A DNA stretch of 64,000 nucleotides from Owenia fusiformis (taxonomy: Eukaryota > Annelida > Polychaeta > Sabellida > Oweniidae), in NCBI GenBank assembly GCA_903813345.2, contig CAIIXF020000003.1, positions 9,192,218 through 9,256,217 on the forward strand, written 5' to 3'. Positions within the stretch are counted from its first letter, which is position 1. Each line of letters opens with the position of its first letter. A program made the position numbers and the translations under genes. Of this stretch, positions 53,226-64,000 are shown piece by piece. The notes under the pieces are model-generated. The model did not search any database. It was not told the DNA's origin and was given only the letters and a program-made list of their open reading frames with translations.

Positions 53226-55890
53226 GATTCTACGGAATGACTTTTATTTCATTTTGTATCTTAATACAGACATCACTCTTAACTTATTATTAAGGGTATA
53301 AAAGCGAAAAATGTTAGATTAATCTTATCATCCAAAAGCGATATACTGTATAGCATCACTTCTGCTGAACGATTTATATGTTTACTTGTGTTTGTATTTT
53401 AATAACTGGTGTTTAGAGTGTACTGAATTTGTATTATTTATGGCTAAAAACATTTTTATTGTAGTTATCTTATTATTTAGAAGTGAAACATATGACACTA
53501 TTCCCTAATAATTATTTATTATTTTATTGATGATTATAAATCTTACAGACTTTTCTAATATATAAAACTAAATTATGAAAATCCAATAAAAAGTATTCAC
53601 ACGCTTCCTATTCATTTCAACACACACTATATGAGCCAGGCCACGGGAAAAGGGATCTTATCACAGATTTTTTCAATATTCTGATTTTTTGTTTATCTTA
53701 GAAAGCACAAAGAGACCTTTCAAATGAGCCATGGCTTATGTCTTAACATTTTTTCCTGGCATATATAGACCAAAAAGTCGCATTTGAATTTAGCACATTT
53801 TCCTCTTAATCTTGGGCACATTTTTGGCTCTGTAGCACAATTCTAATTTTTATGATAAGACCGGTTTTCCTATTGCCAGGCCCATATAATATTGTTGTTG
53901 CTTTTACTAGGTGGCGACTGGGTGTCTTCCAATTTTTCTTTTTGATTTATAACATATCCTAATTTGGATTAATTCGTAGTTATACTTCAAACTTACATCA
54001 ACACTAGTCTTGGAAATAAGTCTCATTTTCTGGAAAATTAAAATTCTTAAGAAATCCTAATCTAGTAAACAGTAAGATAAAATCCATATATTTAGAAAGG
54101 ATATAGGGATAAGAAGAATGCAAATTGATTTTGTTGACAAAAAGCTCAATCAATTTTCTTTATTATTTCAGTTCAATCCACAACAATTCAGAAAGTGGTA
54201 AAATGATTATTTGTGAAAATGTTCAAGATAAAATTATGTATGTCTATTTAATTTTTGCTTGTCATGGTCATGATCTATATACTGTGTGTGTCAAATTTTA
54301 ACTGCTTGGGAAATGACTTCTAAAATACCATATTTTTCATACAACACAACATGTGCCCTTCAAATGGTCTCAACACGATTTCTATCAATCAAAACATACG
54401 TTGATATCTCCAGGCGAAGCTAGACATGTCTTCCTAGGATAATATAGCTTAACTGATCATAGCTTTTTTTCAAAATTGGCACAGTATGTCCCAAAAACTA
54501 TTACTTAAGCCAGATATGACTGCCAAATGCAGTTGATTGTTTAGGTTGGTGGGCCAAAGTGTTTGGGCGAAACTTTCAACTGCAACAGGATGAAGCTCAT
54601 GCGCATAATAGCTGCATTATGCAGGATTTCCCCAAGGCAGGCAATGTGGACCAGCTACCATAGACACCAAAGTCACCTGATCAGGCTGCTGCAGTACACA
54701 GTTGGGATGAGACTAATAGTGGAATTCGTGACACGGATCCCCTCAAAATTTAGCAGAGTTATATACTCCTCTGATTGAGTAGGGGGGCTTTATTTCGCGT
54801 AGACAGGTTATACATCTCATTGACAGCAGGCCCCGCGGGATGGAAGCTCTGATTGCAGCACTCGTTCCGATAAGCTTCCCGTATAAAAACAATATGGCGG
54901 TTCCAGGCGAGTTAATTGGAAAAGTCCATTTTAAAGGGGAATTTGTAAAATACAGTTTATTGAAATTGTCTTGGAGATAAAGTAATTCATTTATAATGAT
55001 TCTGAAAACATTATTGAGAGAGTGATTGTTCAAAGAATGCATGTACAAGAGTAAATATAAAATCCTTGTATAAGAACTGTTTTGTTTCATTTGGAGGATA
55101 TTTCATATGCCAAGCTGTGTACTATACGTTATGGGGAAATTTATATATCAGTTGTTCCTTATTATACACAAATAGAACATCCTGAAATTTCACCCATAAA
55201 TTTGAAATTGATTTGTCAAAATAAAAATCTCCCTTTTATAAGTGTGTGACGATCTATACTATACTAATGCTATAACAGTGAGACGTCGACCTCGAGCTGT
55301 GAACCCCTCGGTGTAATTCCGGGATCGGGCCTTTTATACTAAACGGTGAGCAATACCAGAAAAGAGCGTTCGATTTGCTAAACGATATGCGTCACCCTCT
55401 AACATTTAAATCTGGATCGGGGTGTTTTTAAAATGCAATTTTTTTAAACTACCCCATTTTAAACGACAGCAAATTTCTTAACTTAAATGTACATATCTTT
55501 ACCTAAAAGTAGATATGTGTTTATGATTTGCCTAGAAAATAAATTGCATAAACGACTCCAAATAAATGTTATCATCATCCAAAACTATGATTTTTCGAGT
55601 ATATATGATTTTAGAGGGATAATATAATTTTATTTCCCAGGGGAAACAGTAGTATTATGGAATAAATTTACTATACAGATTAATTTTAAATGCAGAATAT
55701 GGCAACAACAACAACCTTTTATTTTGCATAAATTATATTTTGTTATTACTAGTTTACAAGATATTGAATTGCATACATTAATGTAGTACCGACCTTGAGG
55801 AAGATACGTTGATTCGCAATTTTCTTTTTAATTTTAGAGAAGTTACAGTTCTATAAATGTCTTGTAACATTTTTTGTTAATCTCAAGAGT
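53226..55890. other. Gene-less stretch
   Basis: No recognised gene over 2.6 kb. A 71-codon frame near 54563-54778 lies in a patch with more balanced base composition (54540-54910) that might be exon or old element sequence, but no domain or convincing splice pair is seen. Confidence 0.3.
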
Positions 55891-55901
55891 GTTGGGTACC
55901 A

Positions 55902-56092
55902 GGCCTTTCTAGGTTGGCGGTGTGCGTCTACGCGGTAGCTAGACGTCGTCGTCAGTCAAAAAATGAGTGTTTGTAAATAGTGTCTTTTGTCCAATTGCAA
56001 TAGATACAACACCTATCTTTGTCGGCGGCGTGCGTCTACGCGGTACCTAGGCGTCGTCGTCGTCAGTGTTTGAGTGTTTGTTTGTAAATAGT
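55902..56092. repeat. Tandem duplication with GTCGTCGTC words
   Basis: Bases 55902-55982 and 56016-56092 share GGCGTGCGTCTACGCGGTA, (C)TAG(A/G)CGTCGTCGTC and GTGTTTGTAAATAGTG. The stretch to 56175 ends in CAATAAACATAAACATACAT and may be the 3' tail of a LINE whose body is gone. Confidence 0.65.
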
Positions 56093-56199
56093 GATTTTTC
56101 CAATTTTACATTTACATATTATGTATACATGTATTTATTTATATAAAGGGCAATAAACATAAACATACATACACGTAACATTTTTAGAACAAAATTAGC

Positions 56200-56205
56200 T
56201 TTATT
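56200..56205 (-). terminator. Candidate poly(A) signal
   Basis: TTTATT on the plus strand is AATAAA on the minus strand, 101 bases after the stop codon of the glycosyltransferase gene at 56307-57305. Confidence 0.45.
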
Positions 56206-56306
56206 TATCGAATGACATGTATATAATGATTCTGGTATAACGAAATGTGGTACTACTAGGACGTTACTGATCACCAGATACCATGTAACTTAAATCCTCT
56301 ATCCGA

Positions 56307-57305
56307 CTATCGTTGAGTTATTTTTCTTACATTTTTCCAGTCACAAGTATTGGATTTATCGAGGAACCAGTGTCCGAACTCTTTAGCTGTTGCAATTTTC
56401 ACTTCCCTTTCAATTATCCAGTTGTTGTTCAAAACAACAGGTGGCGGCCCGTGTGAATTACCAGTAGTATGGAGCTGGAGGTACCACAGCCCATCTTCAA
56501 TAATGTTAGAGTCCAATAATTTGTATCTGAGATTGTGATGTGAAACAATAACATCATGAAGATATGTTTGATAATTGAAGTCGGGTGAGATATTGTCATC
56601 ACCTGCAATATAATGTCCATTCAAAAAGTTGTCTTTTACGCACTCGAATACATCTCGCGACGCAATGGTTGGCCGTGCAAAAATAAAGCCTGGAGCTATG
56701 TAGCGAGTCCTTGTAGAAAGCTGGGCCCCGACTAGATCATAATGGAATAGTGATCGAAACAGAGGGAAAGGAGATGAGAACCACACAGCATCGACCTCGA
56801 ACAGAAGGATATGTACGTTATTTCTGAGCAATGAATGTGCTAACAAAGCCCTATTGAACAATTTCCAAACATATTTTGCATGTTCGGTCACATCAGTCGT
56901 TGCAATAGTGTGAAAAACGGAGGTGACGTTTGGCCAATCTCGTCGCAGTTTCTTCAATGTCATTTCCTCCGTGGCAATAATAAGCACTTGTTCATGAACA
57001 TTCATATTGACAGTGTTACATAACCAACTGTAGGTCATTTCTAGATACGCTTCATTCACCAACGTCACGGCTACAATGCCATTATCAGTTTTATTTGCGA
57101 TAATTCTAGCATTTCTGATGACCTCCGTTGATTTATCTTGATTGTCGCGTTTAACATGCCTAATGTCCCCTTCATTAACATTTGACAACATGTTCACATC
57201 AAAAGGATTTTTTTCCTTGTGATGATTCCCCTGCAGTATATTGCAAATCAAAACTCCAATTATTATTCCGCCCAGAATGAGGCCCAACTTTTTTTTATAT
57301 GTCAT
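56307..57305 (-). CDS. GT77-like nucleotide-diphospho-sugar transferase, type II membrane protein
   Basis: A 332-residue paralog of the gene at 19284-20300. It has a membrane anchor at about residues 7-24 (LGLILGGIIIGVLICNIL), a stem, then VTLVNEAYLEMTYSWLCNTV (about 80-99), LRRDWPNVTSV, EVDAVWFSSP (170-179), NYQTYLHDVIVSHHNL, DGLWYL and GHWFL. I start at ATG 57305 because a pyrimidine-rich splice acceptor, CTTTTCCAG (AG at 57317-57316), lies just upstream; the longer frame to 57335 starts only at TTG and crosses it. As in its paralog, the coding part is one exon preceded by an untranslated one. The residues around EVD are identical in all three copies in the window. It is the intact version of the pseudogene at 1494-2055. 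Sugar and acceptor are unknown. Confidence 0.88.
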   Translation of the reverse strand: MTYKKKLGLILGGIIIGVLICNILQGNHHKEKNPFDVNMLSNVNEGDIRHVKRDNQDKSTEVIRNARIIANKTDNGIVAVTLVNEAYLEMTYSWLCNTVNMNVHEQVLIIATEEMTLKKLRRDWPNVTSVFHTIATTDVTEHAKYVWKLFNRALLAHSLLRNNVHILLFEVDAVWFSSPFPLFRSLFHYDLVGAQLSTRTRYIAPGFIFARPTIASRDVFECVKDNFLNGHYIAGDDNISPDFNYQTYLHDVIVSHHNLRYKLLDSNIIEDGLWYLQLHTTGNSHGPPPVVLNNNWIIEREVKIATAKEFGHWFLDKSNTCDWKNVRKITQR

Positions 57306-58859
57306 TTCAAAAACTCTGGAAAAGCAATTGATCAATTATTGATACTTAATAAAATTTTACATCGGTTTCAGAATAATAAATATGCATACGGCTTGTTTTC
57401 TTGAAAAAGAAAATTACCTTATTTCTTTAGAATAACTTATCTATCGTGAAATATTTTCAATGAATGTGTAAGACATTATTACCAGCCTAACTATTTGTCT
57501 ACTCGACTAGAAACAAAGATCGCGTAAGACATATTCAAGTTGACTGCATCAATTAGAAAAACAATAATTGTGTATCTAGGGACTAAATAGATCGGATGTG
57601 TGTCCTTGGACCTTTAGGAATATCGCATTTCAGAAATTAGTAATCAAAAACAAAATATATGCAAAAGTCAGGCTTGTACTGTATGCCCAGTCGTCTTACA
57701 AAAAAACATTATTCTGCATGATACATAATCCCTCATACTTTACACAACACGCAAAATGATCTTTCATTTATAAAAAAAAAGAAAACACTAGGCATACGTA
57801 CCGATTTTTGTGAGTCTGTCGGATTATGGCGTTTCGTGCAATATATCGTCAATTAACTCATCTAAATACAAGTCGGGTCTTCACCTGGTACATAGATATA
57901 TCATCTGGTCTAAGATATTTGTTGCAAGATACGCGAACATAGAAAGTTCATGTGATACACTCTTCTGCAAAAGCTAGGCAATTCTCGAAATCACTGGTGT
58001 ACGCGTTAAATGCTCGAAAACCTTTTTAAGATTGAAACATTTTTGTTTAACCATTGTTTATTTAATGAGAAAAACAATTCTATAAAAATGCATCCCTAAA
58101 TATAGATTTATCATTATTTTACTTTTAATCAGTTGTAAATTGAGTATGATAAATTGTTTAAAATTATAACTCTGAATATTTGGGAAATAACTCTTTACTT
58201 ATTTTTCGAACAGAAAATCAAGTTATTTAACTTATGAGCACGTGCGCCATAATTTGGTTTCTAAATGAAAGTGAAATTTGTTAATTAATTCATTTTGTTT
58301 AGAAACGTTAGAGTCAATTCACTTGTCTCACACAATTTTTCCTAAAAAGTGGATTGCTTGATTCACTATTTTTCATTGGTTTACAAAGAATTTCGATCGA
58401 TATTAATCTATACTAAAGGGGACAAGTTATGAATCGGAGATTGAGTAAATCTAGATTTTAAAATTCAAATACGAAGGTGCTTATTTAAATCACCAGTTCA
58501 ACATAACTTAGGGTTGTATACGACTTATAATTACGTGTAAATATGAAAAGTAGACTACAATGCAGTAGAAAAATTCCATTGAGTATCAAACCTCGCAGAA
58601 CAAAACATATTTTATCAAATATCTCGTTATTATGAACAAGTCGCACTATACAAGTAGGACGTAAAGACTAGTTTAAGGTTGCGTAATTGCGAGCTTGACT
58701 ACTGTATATTTCAATGGGGCTTCACAAACATCTCCATATCTTTTCTTTTTTTTGTAAAGAACAAAAACAAAAATATATTTTGAGTTCACGTTGTCTTCAG
58801 ATAACATTTAAATCAAACACTAGCAATCTAGCAATGATGCATTAGAATTTTTCTGACTT

Positions 58860-59210
58860 GACATTCTGTATCACCATACACAAATGAATAAACACAAGGA
58901 ACACACGCGACTCGAACTCCCCTACCGGCCCCTACTCGCCTAGTTCGAACGTGCTGGCGCTGAAGCCCTCTCGGCCAACTCGACAACCCCCAAAAATGTT
59001 GTTTTGTTAGTCGATCTGAATAGAGGAAGCAGATGTTAACGCTCGAACACACCAGAGGAAGCACAACATACATTTTCTACACACACACACACACACACAT
59101 ACACACACACACACACTGCTCAACTGTCCTTAAGAACCCAGAGCGGATTAATACCTCTGCAACTGAAAGCTCAGACAGTGATCATAAACAACATATGTAC
59201 ATCGATATTG
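58860..59210 (-). mobile_element. tRNA-derived SINE candidate
   Basis: This block is missing from copy 1 of the duplication. On the minus strand, 58988-58900 looks like a tRNA-Leu-type head: an A box, TGGCCGAGAGGGC (58977-58965), then GCGCC, and a B box, AGTTCGAGTCG (58918-58908). The arms do not fold into a good full tRNA, so a SINE promoter or tRNA pseudogene is preferred over a working tRNA. A (CA)n tract lies upstream of it on that strand. Confidence 0.5.
59079..59116. repeat. (AC)n microsatellite
   Basis: Nineteen dinucleotides of AC with a single interruption (AT near 59099). Confidence 0.95.
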
Positions 59211-60111
59211 ACGTTAAAATTTTACCCCCATATTTCAAGTTCATAGTCCAGCAATGATATCTCCCTCAACCCTATGGGAACAAAGCAACCTTCAGTCAAC
59301 GCCCAACTCCGCGGCAGATCTTTCTAAATCAAGATAATCTTAGCAATCGACATAGACGTTTGAGCAGCTTTTGGCAGTTCCTGTACACCCTATATAGTAC
59401 AAACAAAAAGTGGAGAATTCTTCAATTTCTTCTAAATGTCCTTTGATGCATACATTTTATGATGTATGGTGACATACTTGATGCTTAAGCTTAGTCATTG
59501 GCCAATGGTGTATGTCCCCATATCAAATCAAAGTACCCTTGCTGAAATCCTCATTTTCTCAGAAAAACTCGAGATTCATGTCGGAATGTTGCTAGAATCC
59601 GTTTTCAATAGTTAGAATAGGGTATTTCAAATAGGACATTAAAGGCCCTTTCTTTTTGACATTTTTGTTTTGCTAATGGCAGCTCTCTGTCTGGGTCTGA
59701 ATGAATGAATGAGGAAACGATACTCGTATACTTTTTACATTCAAGTCAAAATGATTACTTATGCTTCCAAATGATTAAAGAACATGTTTATCATCTGCAA
59801 TGAAAATTATAATTTTACGCAATATTTTTACGCAGTAAAATATTTTTGTAAATCTTAATAACGCAGTGTCAACTATATTGCTTAACTGACGACAAGAATT
59901 CGTCAGTGTAACATCTAAATCTTTAAGTGACACACCAACATTGTATATATAACTAGACATGTAAATTGAACAAGTTCAATTTTAGACTCCAGATTTCAGA
60001 CTTTTTTTAAGCTGAGTCATCCAAATACTTGTAAGCTGAGTCATTCAGAATAAGCTGAGTCAGCTAGAATATAGACATTTAGACAACTCTTAAGAATGTT
60101 ATCTTCGACTC

Positions 60112-61215
60112 CATTGGCTTAACATGGGGATATCATCATATCGACTTTTCGAGACTTCAAACCGCTATTACTATCTAATCAGAAGTTGGATCGAAATTTG
60201 GTTTAAAGATTCTGATTCCTGAGGAAATTGTACCCTTAATTCATAACTCATACGTTAAATTTGGAGAACTTTTTATTTTGACCTACTTTTCAGACACCAT
60301 ATCTCAAAAGTGGGTCAAAATACTTTCTGACGGCAAAAGGCTAACACTATTAGCACACTCTTTGCTACCTGTATACAAAATTTCGAAGCAAATCATTGAA
60401 GTGTAATGTCAGAATCGCAAAAATAAAGAAAAACTATGAATTTGACCTAGATTTTGACCTAGGCATTTTGGCACCAAATTTTAAAGCTAGATAGCCTTCG
60501 AGGTCCCCTTCTTTTATAGGCTTTCAGAATGTTAAGCTGTTCTCAGTTTATATCTGGTATTTTACACTTCAAAAAATCTTTTTTCTCATTGACATAACAT
60601 GGGGAACCAAATTTAGCGATTTTTGACCTTTCAAAACGCCATAACTTCGGAACTGAAAGTTAGATTGAAATCTGGTTTGCAGATTCGGATTCCTGGGAAA
60701 ATTCTACCCTTAATTCATAGCTCATATGTTAAATTTGGAGAACTTTTTATTTTGACCTACTTTTCGGACACCATATCTCAAAAGTGGGTCAAAATACTTT
60801 CTGACGGCAAAAGGCTAACACTATTAGCACACTCTTTGCTACCTGTATACAAAATTTTGAAGTAAATTATTAAAGTGTAGTGTCAGAATCGTAAAAATAA
60901 GGAAAAACTATGAATTTGACCTAGATTTTGACCTAGGCATTTTGGTGTCCACATTTTGAAGCTATGTAGCTTTTGAGGTCCCCTTCTTTTATAAGCATTC
61001 ATTATGTTAAGCTGTACTCAGTCTATATCTTGTATTTTACACTTCTTCTTTTTTCCCAGTTAACATAGGCACCAAATTTAGCGATTTTTGAGTTTTCAAA
61101 ACGCCATAACTTCCGAACCGGAAGTCCGATACAAATTTGGTTTGCAGTTTCAGATTCCTGAGATCATTCTTCTAGGTACTTGAGTTATCGTCCGGACAGT
61201 TGGACGGACGAATAT
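60112..61215. repeat. Tandem repeat, 2.3 units of about 476 bp
   Basis: Units start near 60112, 60588 and 61062. Shared words include GGAGAACTTTTTATTTTGACC, CAAAAGTGGGTCAAAATACT, TTGACCTAGATTTTGACCTA and GAGGTCCCCTTCTTTTATA. The 80-codon frame at 60623-60865 belongs to the repeat. This array lies within the 2.8 kb present only in duplication copy 2. Confidence 0.9.
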
Positions 61216-61854
61216 CTTATTTATATCCCTCAATACGCTCGGTGTGATTATTACTCTCAGAAGTTATTGAGAATAAATTATTTAATAGATAAGATGCATA
61301 AACTCCTGACGAAGATATCATAATTAATTGAAAATACTCAAGCGCTCTTGAACAGGTGTGTTCCAGGGTGAAGCTTTTTATCAAAACTAATCAATTGTTG
61401 TTGAAGAAGTTAAGGGAAAATGCGTAAGAGATGAGTACTCTTTTCTCTATAACAGAACATATTTATTTATTTTAACAAATAAATCGCTTTACTGATTGAT
61501 CTGTATGAACCTGGTTCGATGCAATTTTCAAACCATACATGTACATTGTTGTTCACATGTGTCAACACACTGGCGGATCTCAGATCACAAAAGGAGGGGG
61601 GCAGCCAGATATAATGGACCCAAAAATCTGGGCCTTTTGAGGTCTCATTTTTTAATTCTAGGCAAAACATTTTCGCGAATTTTTTCAGATTTGAACTGTG
61701 GCCCCTTAATAAATAATGAAAATAGTTAATTATATCATACATTTTGATTTGGTAACATGGTCCTTGACACAGCACATATAATATATGACGTCACATTTTA
61801 CATTATTTAGAAATCTTTACTCCTGAGCATATCCTGTCATATTATGTGTAATGG

Positions 61855-61965
61855 TAGGTTTGTCAAGCCAAATGACCGAATATCAGTCCTTCCGAGTTGT
61901 TGCAAAAATACAAGTTAAGTAGCGATTCAGTTGATGTTACTTCAGGTTCAACAAAGTTGTAGGTC
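61855..61965. mobile_element. Interior fragment of the MITE family at 150-1025
   Basis: GGTTTGTCAAGCCAAATGAC, CAGTCCTTCCGAGT, TGCAAAAATACAAGTTA and TTCAGGTTCAACAAAGTTGT follow 403-545 of the window with scattered changes. No TIR is attached. Confidence 0.6.
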
Positions 61966-61978
61966 TCCACCATGCATG

Positions 61979-62118
61979 GATGAGTTGTCCACGGGATGAG
62001 ATGTTCAGGGGATGAGTTGTCCAGAGGATGAGTTGTCTAGGGGATGACTTGTCCAGGGCATGAGTAACCCAGGGGATGAGTTGTCCAGAGGATGAGATGT
62101 CTAGGGGATGAGTTGTCC
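61979..62118 (+). repeat. 16-bp minisatellite, 8.75 units
   Basis: Units of GATGAGTTGTCCAGGG with substitutions but no length change, 140 bases in all. It directly follows the MITE fragment. Confidence 0.92.
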
Positions 62119-63583
62119 GTAAGCCATATATTTGGATATCGCCGATTATTGTTATTCCAATTGTAACAATCAAATGAACCAATCAGATAATATAAACTTT
62201 ATTTTTATGTTGTTTTGGGAACGTCTGGACCAAGTTTCAAGATAATTGGTCAAGCGACGTTGAAATGGCAACACCACTGACGCTACTTCTGGATCGACCT
62301 GTACCATGGTCAAGAGCAATATCTACCCAAATAATTCTATTGAATGGGAAAAAGGGATTGGATCTCGGAAATATTTACGTTACATATTATCCCACTCTGA
62401 AGTAAATTGATAATTTAAAGGCAAGAAAAACATATTACTTAAAAATTAAAGATGTAAGATTATTTCAATCAAAAAATAAAATATATTTGAAAAATTCAAC
62501 TTTTGGAAAAAAATTAAAATTTGGGATTTACTCGGGATGGTATCAATATCACCCCTCTAACCCTGAAATCATCCCTGTCCAAAATATGTGATTTATCATT
62601 TGCTATTATATACCTGATATTGCGCTGTCAATAGTATAATTTATTTTATGCAATCTGTAGTTATTATTTCGTTTACAAGTGTTTGGAATCTCATACTCAT
62701 GTCCCTGATAAGTGGTGGATATGCTTATCTATCGGGTAACTATCAGCTGGTATCTTGAAAAATATATTCTTCACAATGTTATCAACTCCCTTATTAATCA
62801 TGCTAATAAAATAGATTAAGGCACAGAGTGAACAGTATTACACCCTTGGATAGATTAGACATTTTCGGGACAAAAAATCCATAACCGCCGCCTTTACATT
62901 TACCCAGAATGTCCAAATACGAATCAGGTTAAAACGTTCAAACGTGAAAACATACATCCCTAAAAATTTCATATGAATCCTTGAAAAGGTTTGGCTGGAA
63001 ACCTGTAGACAAACCACGACGGAAAATATTTGAGAAAGGAAAGTGCAAAAAGGCCGTCCAGGAAGCCAAAAACGTAATCAGTTCTTAACTTCCATATGTA
63101 GACACATCCCTGAAATTTTCAAGTGTATCCCTGGTATGGTTTGGCTGGAAACCTGTATTTATCGGCAAGTCTGTCCCGCGTGCCCAGCAGACCGCCCATC
63201 CATCAAACGCACGCTCCGACAAACTGATCACAATATAGCATACAAGCGTGCGATTGAAAATAATTTGATTTTTAAGCAATTCTTTGATGGGATTAGCTTA
63301 ACAACTCCTTTTAATTCAAAGTGGGCTACAATTCCATTAATAAGCCAATTGTAATAAGTAATTAATGATCACAGAAATTAACACTTGCCACAATGTACGC
63401 AAGTCCTGTCATCTGCTTCTCCACTTCTTCATTTCGGTTACTCAGTAACTAAACGTAAATTATAAGTAAATATTTGCAGTCGAGATAGTCGACAAACATT
63501 AATCATTGCGAAAACGAGAAACAGAGAGTAACAAACTAAGTAAGTACTCAAAACGTTTAAAATATATTCTCCGCCTAAACAAA

Positions 63584-64000
63584 ATGCAAAGCGGTAGGCT
63601 TAATAAATGTATCCTTTTCCTGGTGATTGTCTCAATAAGCCTAGTGGTAATTTGGCTCTCAAAATCAGGAACACAAAAACGGGATTACGCAATTCAAGAG
63701 AAACAAGAGGCGCTATCAATAGAAATTGAAAGAAAAATTCAAAACGAGAAATGTGATGCGATTTGGCAATCGAAAACGGACACACGAAGAAAGAATTACG
63801 CAATCCAAGAAAAAGGTGAGACGCTATCGAGGGAAATTCAAAGAAAATTTCAAAACGAAAAATGTGACGCGATGCTGAACATTATCACTACATTTCCCGT
63901 TTTGATATCTTTTCGTGATATAAACTCACATGGATTTGTGAATATTTCTTTGAAACAATTTGAAAGCCGTCAAATGGAATTCGTTCGCACGCTCGCGTGG
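63584..64000 (+). CDS. Type II membrane protein with duplicated stem motif (5' part)
   Basis: An open frame of 139 codons runs off the window. After a short basic tail there is a membrane anchor (about residues 10-24, ILFLVIVSISLVVIW), then two copies of a charged 36-residue unit: the first around DYAIQEKQEALSIEIERKIQ, ending NEKCDAIW, and the second around NYAIQEKGETLSREIQRKFQ, ending NEKCDAML. Each ends with a Cys and looks alpha-helical, so a coiled-coil stem with disulphide pairing is likely. The following part starts a new, non-repeated domain (FPVLISFRDINSHGFVNIS), cut off by the window edge. The layout fits a Golgi enzyme or surface protein; the family cannot be told from this part. 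A decayed copy lies at 14940-15112. Confidence 0.7.
   Translation, partial: MQSGRLNKCILFLVIVSISLVVIWLSKSGTQKRDYAIQEKQEALSIEIERKIQNEKCDAIWQSKTDTRRKNYAIQEKGETLSREIQRKFQNEKCDAMLNIITTFPVLISFRDINSHGFVNISLKQFESRQMEFVRTLAW

Larger units (their letters stand above)
56736..63905. repeat. Segmental duplication, copy 2
   Basis: This matches 1495-5243 and 14521-15112 in the same orientation. Parts lacking in copy 1 are the SINE-like block near 58860-59210, the block 59366-62150 and an insertion at about 62886-63245. Parts present only in copy 1 are the TIR elements at 3584-4746 and 5244-14520. Both genes of the unit are open in this copy. Bases 57320-58860 are gene-less and correspond to 2056-3090. Confidence 0.85.

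Noticed and set aside
53198-53240. Helitron 3' end
   Set aside because: A hairpin is present but no CTRR terminus follows at the right distance and no Helitron protein is seen.
58900-58990. Functional tRNA-Leu gene
   Set aside because: A and B boxes are present but the T and acceptor arms do not pair well and the block is an insertion, so a SINE is preferred.
60623-60865. 80-codon open frame
   Set aside because: Lies in a 476-bp tandem repeat and is not open in the sister unit.

Overview
This window looks like nuclear DNA of an animal, most likely a marine invertebrate; a mollusc-like lophotrochozoan is my guess, not something the sequence proves. The evidence is an AT-rich background, spliced exons of extracellular domains (sushi, thrombospondin type 1, a cysteine-rich domain), type II membrane glycosyltransferases, and a dense mix of LINE, LTR, Tc1/mariner and other terminal-inverted-repeat (TIR) elements. 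There are no bacterial operons, CRISPR arrays or rRNA.

Layout. 1-1.34 kb: the 3' end of a LINE split by a Tc1-type miniature element. 1.49-15.11 kb: one copy of a segmental duplication, carrying decayed copies of a glycosyltransferase gene and of a repeat-bearing membrane-protein gene; it is split by a nested 9.28-kb TIR insertion that holds another LINE, a mariner element and a fourfold tandem array of a 1.04-kb unit. 15.65-17.64 kb: a broken LINE. 19.28-20.30 kb: an intact glycosyltransferase gene. 20.77-25.3 kb: DNA-transposon pieces, including an unusual GC-rich TIR element. 25.56-32.53 kb: a young LTR retrotransposon with a Gag and a long nested-repeat protein but no recognisable protease, reverse transcriptase or integrase. 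33.4-43.6 kb, minus strand: seven phase 1-1 exons of a modular secreted or cell-surface protein, two of them holding in-frame stops, interrupted by a 1.5-kb G-rich minisatellite. 45 kb: a mariner transposase remnant. 46.4-47.5 kb: a second kind of glycosyltransferase gene. 47.5-56 kb: mostly non-coding with several local tandem repeats. 56.3-64 kb: the second copy of the segmental duplication, with an intact glycosyltransferase gene and an open membrane-protein gene that runs off the window.

How it fits together. The host genes point to Golgi or secretory glycosylation and extracellular modular proteins. The two duplicated segments act as internal empty-site controls: each shows where the other was hit by insertions, which exposes TIR boundaries and a 5-bp target duplication that could not otherwise be seen. 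The most interesting items are the Gag-only LTR element whose first ORF is built from about 32 copies of a 19-residue unit arranged three by three, and the CAC-ended TIR element with a 5-bp target duplication whose end was later copied in tandem together with host flank.
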